Shown here: positions 43,233 through 46,046 of the stretch, one piece after another
How positions within the stretch are numbered: position 1 is the first letter of the stretch
How the letters are laid out: the number at the start of each line of letters is the position of its first letter
Source: an uncultured Bacteroidales bacterium
GTDB lineage: Bacteria; Bacteroidota; Bacteroidia; Bacteroidales; P3
Reading direction: 5' to 3'
DNA length: 46,046 bases
Assembly: GCA_944320465.1 (NCBI GenBank)
Contig: CALUHO010000028.1
Location: 1-46,046 of the forward strand
Made by a program: the position numbers and the translations under genes
Notes under the pieces: generated by a model
Databases searched by the model: none
What the model was told of the DNA's origin: nothing
Seen by the model: the letters and a program-made list of their open reading frames with translations, nothing else

Positions 43233-43659
43233 ACAGCTTCTAAACAAATCCAACATTTCCTTTTTGCTTTTCTCCTCCTACAGGAGCAGTCCTTGCATCC
43301 CGTCTTACAGTTGCTTCATCCTTATCGTTTATGGCAAAATCCATGCCATCATCCCGAGTCTTGCCGGGAAAAACAGAGACCGGAGCGAACAAATTCGGAC
43401 ATGGCCGAAACAAGCCAGCTTCGCGCAATAGGTCAGGGATAGGCATGTGCTTCGGCTCTTCGTAGCACCGTCCCAATATATAACATTTTATCATACATCA
43501 TAAAACATTTAATTTTATTACTTGGAACATTATGCCGTACTTTGCCCCAGAAAACAAGAGGGGATTCCTGCCGGAAGCTGCCCGATGGCAACCAGCCCGG
43601 CGCAAGCCGCCCCAAGACACACGGGGACAAAGAATCCTCTTCGAAAAAAAGAAACAAAA
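43233..43659. other. Intergenic region before the YeiH gene
   Basis: After the end of the family-3 repeat (to 43239) I find no supported gene. One minus-strand frame of 84 codons (43240-43494) has no recognisable family and no promoter. The stretch 43480-43530 is A+T-rich and is the likely place for the promoter of the transporter gene, but no exact TAnnTTTG box was found. The frame of the transporter is open from 43522, without family-like sequence before 43660. Confidence 0.5.
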
Positions 43660-44862
43660 ATGGTCAGAATCAACGAACAGAAAGGCAATACCTTGCACGG
43701 TATCCTGCTCATCACTCTCTTCTCCTGCGCGGCGTTCTACATCGCCCAGTTCCCGTTCTTCCAGAAAATCTCGTTCAGTCCCATGATTATCGGAATCCTG
43801 TTGGGAATGCTCTACGCCAACAGCTTGCGCAACCGGCTGCCCGAAACTTGGGTCCCCGGCATCAAATTCTGTTCCAAACAAATACTCCGCCTCGGCATCA
43901 TCCTCTACGGTTTCCGGCTCACGCTCCAGAATATCGTGGAAGTAGGAGGAACGGCCATCCTGATTGACATCATCATTGTAACTGTAACCATCCTGTTAGG
44001 CTGTCTGCTAGGCAAACTTCTGAAAATGGACAAGGAAACGGCCTTGCTGACCTCGGTCGGCAGCGCGATTTGCGGAGCCGCTGCGGTACTAGGGGCGGAT
44101 GCCACCCTCAAACCAAAAGCCTATAAAACCGCCGTAGCCGTCTCTACCGTGGTGATTTTCGGCACCATTTCCATGTTCATCTACCCCGCCCTGTACCGCA
44201 GCGGCATCTTAGGACTCGACCCGCATGCCATGGGCGTTTATACAGGTTCGACCCTGCACGAAGTGGCGCATGTGGTGGGAGCCGGGAACGCAATGGGAGG
44301 CCAAGTAGAAGACACGGCAATCATTGTCAAGATGATACGGGTCATGCTCTTGGTACCGGCCTTGTTGGTCTTGGCTTTCTGGGCGACCCGCCAAGCCGCC
44401 GGTTCCATCCGGGAACGGAGAAAAAAAGCCGCCGTAGCTTCCCAAGACAACATGCACGAAACCGGAAAATCCGACAACACGGACGGGAAGGCAGCCGGAA
44501 TCAAGCCTGAAGCCAAATTTTCCCCGACTGGAAGCGCAGCCTTGACCGAACCGGCATCGCCAACCAGAACGGAAGACCCAACAGGAAAACAGAGCGGGAA
44601 ACGCAAGATAATCGTGCCTTGGTTCGCCTTCCTCTTCTTGGTGGTCATAGGATTCAACTCCCTGAACCTCTTGCCTCAAGCTTGCGTCGGCTTCATCAAT
44701 TCCTTCGACACCTTCCTGCTGACCATGGCCATGACCGCCTTGGGAACCGAAACGAGTTTCGACAAATTCAAAAAAGCAGGTCCCCGCCCCTTCCTCTTGG
44801 CTTTCCTGCTCTATATCTGGCTGACGGGCGGAGGATTCCTGTTGGCGAAGTTCCTGGCATAA
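43660..44862 (+). CDS. YeiH-family (UPF0324) putative sulfate exporter
   Basis: This is an inner-membrane protein with about ten hydrophobic helices. YeiH relatives are annotated as putative sulfate exporters, though transport is not well proven. The 400-residue protein shows the family segments FSPMIIGILLGMLYANSL, CSKQILRLGIILYGFRLT, TSVGSAICGAAAVLGAD and MGVYTGSTLHEVAHVVGAG, then MAMTALGTETSFDKFKKAG near the end. A hydrophilic loop of about 60 residues (RRKKAAVASQ... to GKQSGKRK) separates helices in the second half and is rich in Lys, Ser, Thr and Pro. It is longer than I would expect for the family. The ATG at 43660 was chosen because the preceding in-frame stretch is not hydrophobic. It converges on a LysR gene. 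Confidence 0.9.
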   Translation: MVRINEQKGNTLHGILLITLFSCAAFYIAQFPFFQKISFSPMIIGILLGMLYANSLRNRLPETWVPGIKFCSKQILRLGIILYGFRLTLQNIVEVGGTAILIDIIIVTVTILLGCLLGKLLKMDKETALLTSVGSAICGAAAVLGADATLKPKAYKTAVAVSTVVIFGTISMFIYPALYRSGILGLDPHAMGVYTGSTLHEVAHVVGAGNAMGGQVEDTAIIVKMIRVMLLVPALLVLAFWATRQAAGSIRERRKKAAVASQDNMHETGKSDNTDGKAAGIKPEAKFSPTGSAALTEPASPTRTEDPTGKQSGKRKIIVPWFAFLFLVVIGFNSLNLLPQACVGFINSFDTFLLTMAMTALGTETSFDKFKKAGPRPFLLAFLLYIWLTGGGFLLAKFLA

Positions 44863-44988
44863 ACAAGTACAAAATCCCTATTCTCCATGCAAAAGCCGTT
44901 GGCACGAGGGAGCACAGACGAAGCAAGGCCGAGCTTCAGACAGTTTTCGAAGGAAGCCTGACGAACCGTAAAGCACCCAGGCACCGCC

Positions 44989-45882
44989 TTAAGAAATTTC
45001 ACGCAATTTCTTGGACGCGAAAGCCAGGAACCGGGCCGCATAGGGGTCGAGTTCGCCCTGAAGATGAATGGAATAGAACATCCTTTCTATCCGGAAGTCT
45101 TCAATTTCCACCACTTTGAGCCGGTTCCTATCCAACTCCTGCCGGATGCTGTACACGGAAAGAAAAGCCAAAGCATCGGAACAGGCAAGGTAACGCTTGA
45201 TGGCTTCGGTGGAACCAATCCGGACCCCCGACTCCAAGGCATGGATATCCAAACCGGCTTCTTCCAGCTTCTTCCGGATTACATGATAAGTACCCGAACC
45301 CCTTTCCCGGAAGACGAATTTACGGGGCGGCAAACCGGACAGGGAAAGTTTTGAAGGCCAAGGACCCGAAGCCGAAGAGACCAAGACCAGCTCGTCCCGG
45401 AGGAAATCCTCGTAATGCAACTCGCTCCGCCCCTTGTTCCCCTCGATGAAGGCGAGGTGCAGGCTTTTGTCCAGCACCATCTCCTCAATCTGCCGGGTGT
45501 TCCCGTTGGCAAGCCCCAAGGATATCTCGGGCCATTCGCGGACAAAACCTGCCACCACCTCCGGCAAGACGTACTGGGACAGGGTCGTGCTGCCGCCTAT
45601 CTTCAACTCGCCCCGTTCCTGCCCCCGTAATTGTCCCAAACGGTATTCCAGGACTCTTTCCTGGTCTATCAAAGGCTGCAACGCCTGTTTCAGTTCCTCG
45701 CCCGCCCCGGTCAAAACCATTCCGTTGCGGGTCCGGCGGAACAGGGTCAGCCCCAATTCCTTTTCCAACTCCCGTATGTTCTTCGAGACCGCCGGCTGGG
45801 TCAGTCCCAGAACCTCGGATGCCGCCGTCGTGCTGGGTGTCAGGCACAACTGGTAAAAAACCTTGTATTTGTGGTCAAGCAT
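44989..45882 (-). CDS. LysR-family transcriptional regulator
   Basis: This is a DNA-binding regulator with an N-terminal winged helix-turn-helix (about 1-60: TTAASEVLGLTQPAVSKNIR, ELEKELGLTLFRRT) and a periplasmic-binding-protein-like effector domain (about 90-297: GELKIGGSTTLSQYVLPEVV..., YEDFLRDELVLVSS, GSGTYHVIRKKLEEAG). The effector is unknown. Similarity in shape is to CysB/CysL/YeiE-type regulators. In Enterobacteria the LysR gene yeiE neighbours yeiH; here the two genes are neighbours too but face each other, so control of the transporter is plausible rather than shown. Self-control would act near 45883-45914, just before the MITE copy F. Confidence 0.92.
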   Translation of the reverse strand: MLDHKYKVFYQLCLTPSTTAASEVLGLTQPAVSKNIRELEKELGLTLFRRTRNGMVLTGAGEELKQALQPLIDQERVLEYRLGQLRGQERGELKIGGSTTLSQYVLPEVVAGFVREWPEISLGLANGNTRQIEEMVLDKSLHLAFIEGNKGRSELHYEDFLRDELVLVSSASGPWPSKLSLSGLPPRKFVFRERGSGTYHVIRKKLEEAGLDIHALESGVRIGSTEAIKRYLACSDALAFLSVYSIRQELDRNRLKVVEIEDFRIERMFYSIHLQGELDPYAARFLAFASKKLREIS

Positions 45883-45914
45883 AGTTCCTTGGATAATTCT
45901 TGATTTTTAATAAA

Positions 45915-46046
45915 CCCAAATCGGTCATTAGGCTTCGGGGAGATTGCCCGCTTGTGTCATGCAGCATGCATCTCGCCTAGCCGAAGGCGTAGCGGGCTAC
46001 GTCGAGGCGTAGCGAGAAACAGGATGCGGACAGAAGCGGGCAAGAT
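45915..46046 (-). mobile_element. 193-bp MITE-like foldback element, copy F (cut by window end)
   Basis: The first 132 bp of a copy in the orientation of C and E begin CCCAAATCGGTCATTAGGC. The left flank is ATAAA (45910-45914). The rest lies beyond the window. If the pattern holds, the element should end about 61 bp further on, followed by ATAAA. Confidence 0.9.

Overview
The window looks like chromosomal DNA of a member of the Bacteroidota, most likely order Bacteroidales. It encodes a cargo protein with a type IX secretion (T9SS) C-terminal sorting signal and a homologue of the T9SS lipoprotein PorW/SprE. It also carries Bacteroidota-type core genes (ClpB with a GTTGVGKT second Walker A, a PASTA-RluD pair, an AddAB-type nuclease-helicase, a predicted PPi-type phosphofructokinase) and promoter boxes resembling the Bacteroides -7 element TAnnTTTG. 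Genus cannot be fixed from sequence reading alone.

Layout. 1-588: tandem repeats and no convincing gene. 589-3183: clpB. 3432-4163 (-): GNAT acetyltransferase. 4306-7603: a tightly coupled DpnII-like (GATC) restriction-modification operon (Dam-type methylase, DpnII nuclease, an unknown 181-residue protein, DpnA-like methylase), visibly richer in A+T than its surroundings. 7665-8537: DUF4294-like exported protein. 8638-15474: AddB-like and AddA-like subunits. 15607-16509: Rpn/PD-(D/E)XK 'transposase-like' nuclease. 17094-21419: large T9SS-secreted protein with an internal duplication. 21566-30210 (-): cobalamin adenosyltransferase, S9 peptidase, phosphofructokinase, alpha/beta hydrolase, RluD, PASTA protein. 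31314-34343 (-): polA. 34444-40676 (-): udk, a PurL-like protein with a long Lys/Ala-rich N-terminal extension, and porW/sprE, closely spaced. 40836-42253 (-): small lipoprotein and a flavodoxin/ferredoxin protein. 42702-42775 (-): tRNA-Arg(ACG). 43660-45882: YeiH-family transporter facing a LysR regulator.

The most striking non-coding content is three dispersed repeat families. (1) A foldback element of exactly 193 bp in all five complete copies (a sixth runs off the right end), with about 19-bp terminal inverted repeats (CCCAAATCGGTCATTAGAC) and flanking 5-bp AT-rich duplications (TTAAA, TTTAT, TTTAT, TTCAA, TTNAA). This is a MITE-like non-autonomous transposable element. One copy interrupts a family-3 repeat whose uninterrupted version is also in the window, which gives an empty-site/filled-site pair. 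(2) A 125-bp inverted-repeat element (ends GGCGGTGTGTCA/TGACACACCGCC) that lies between genes, has been amplified into a 185-bp tandem array touching the polA stop codon, and in one case sits in frame inside addA. (3) An intergenic hairpin repeat of about 90 bp.

Functionally, the R-M operon and AddAB form a DNA-processing neighbourhood. PorW and the CTD-bearing cargo show that the organism uses type IX secretion. The least explained protein is the PurL-like one: its N-terminal 280 residues are helical, Lys/Ala-rich and end in a histone-H1-like tail, while the PurL N-terminal catalytic motifs are eroded. No rRNA, CRISPR array, prophage or complete insertion sequence with a transposase was seen.
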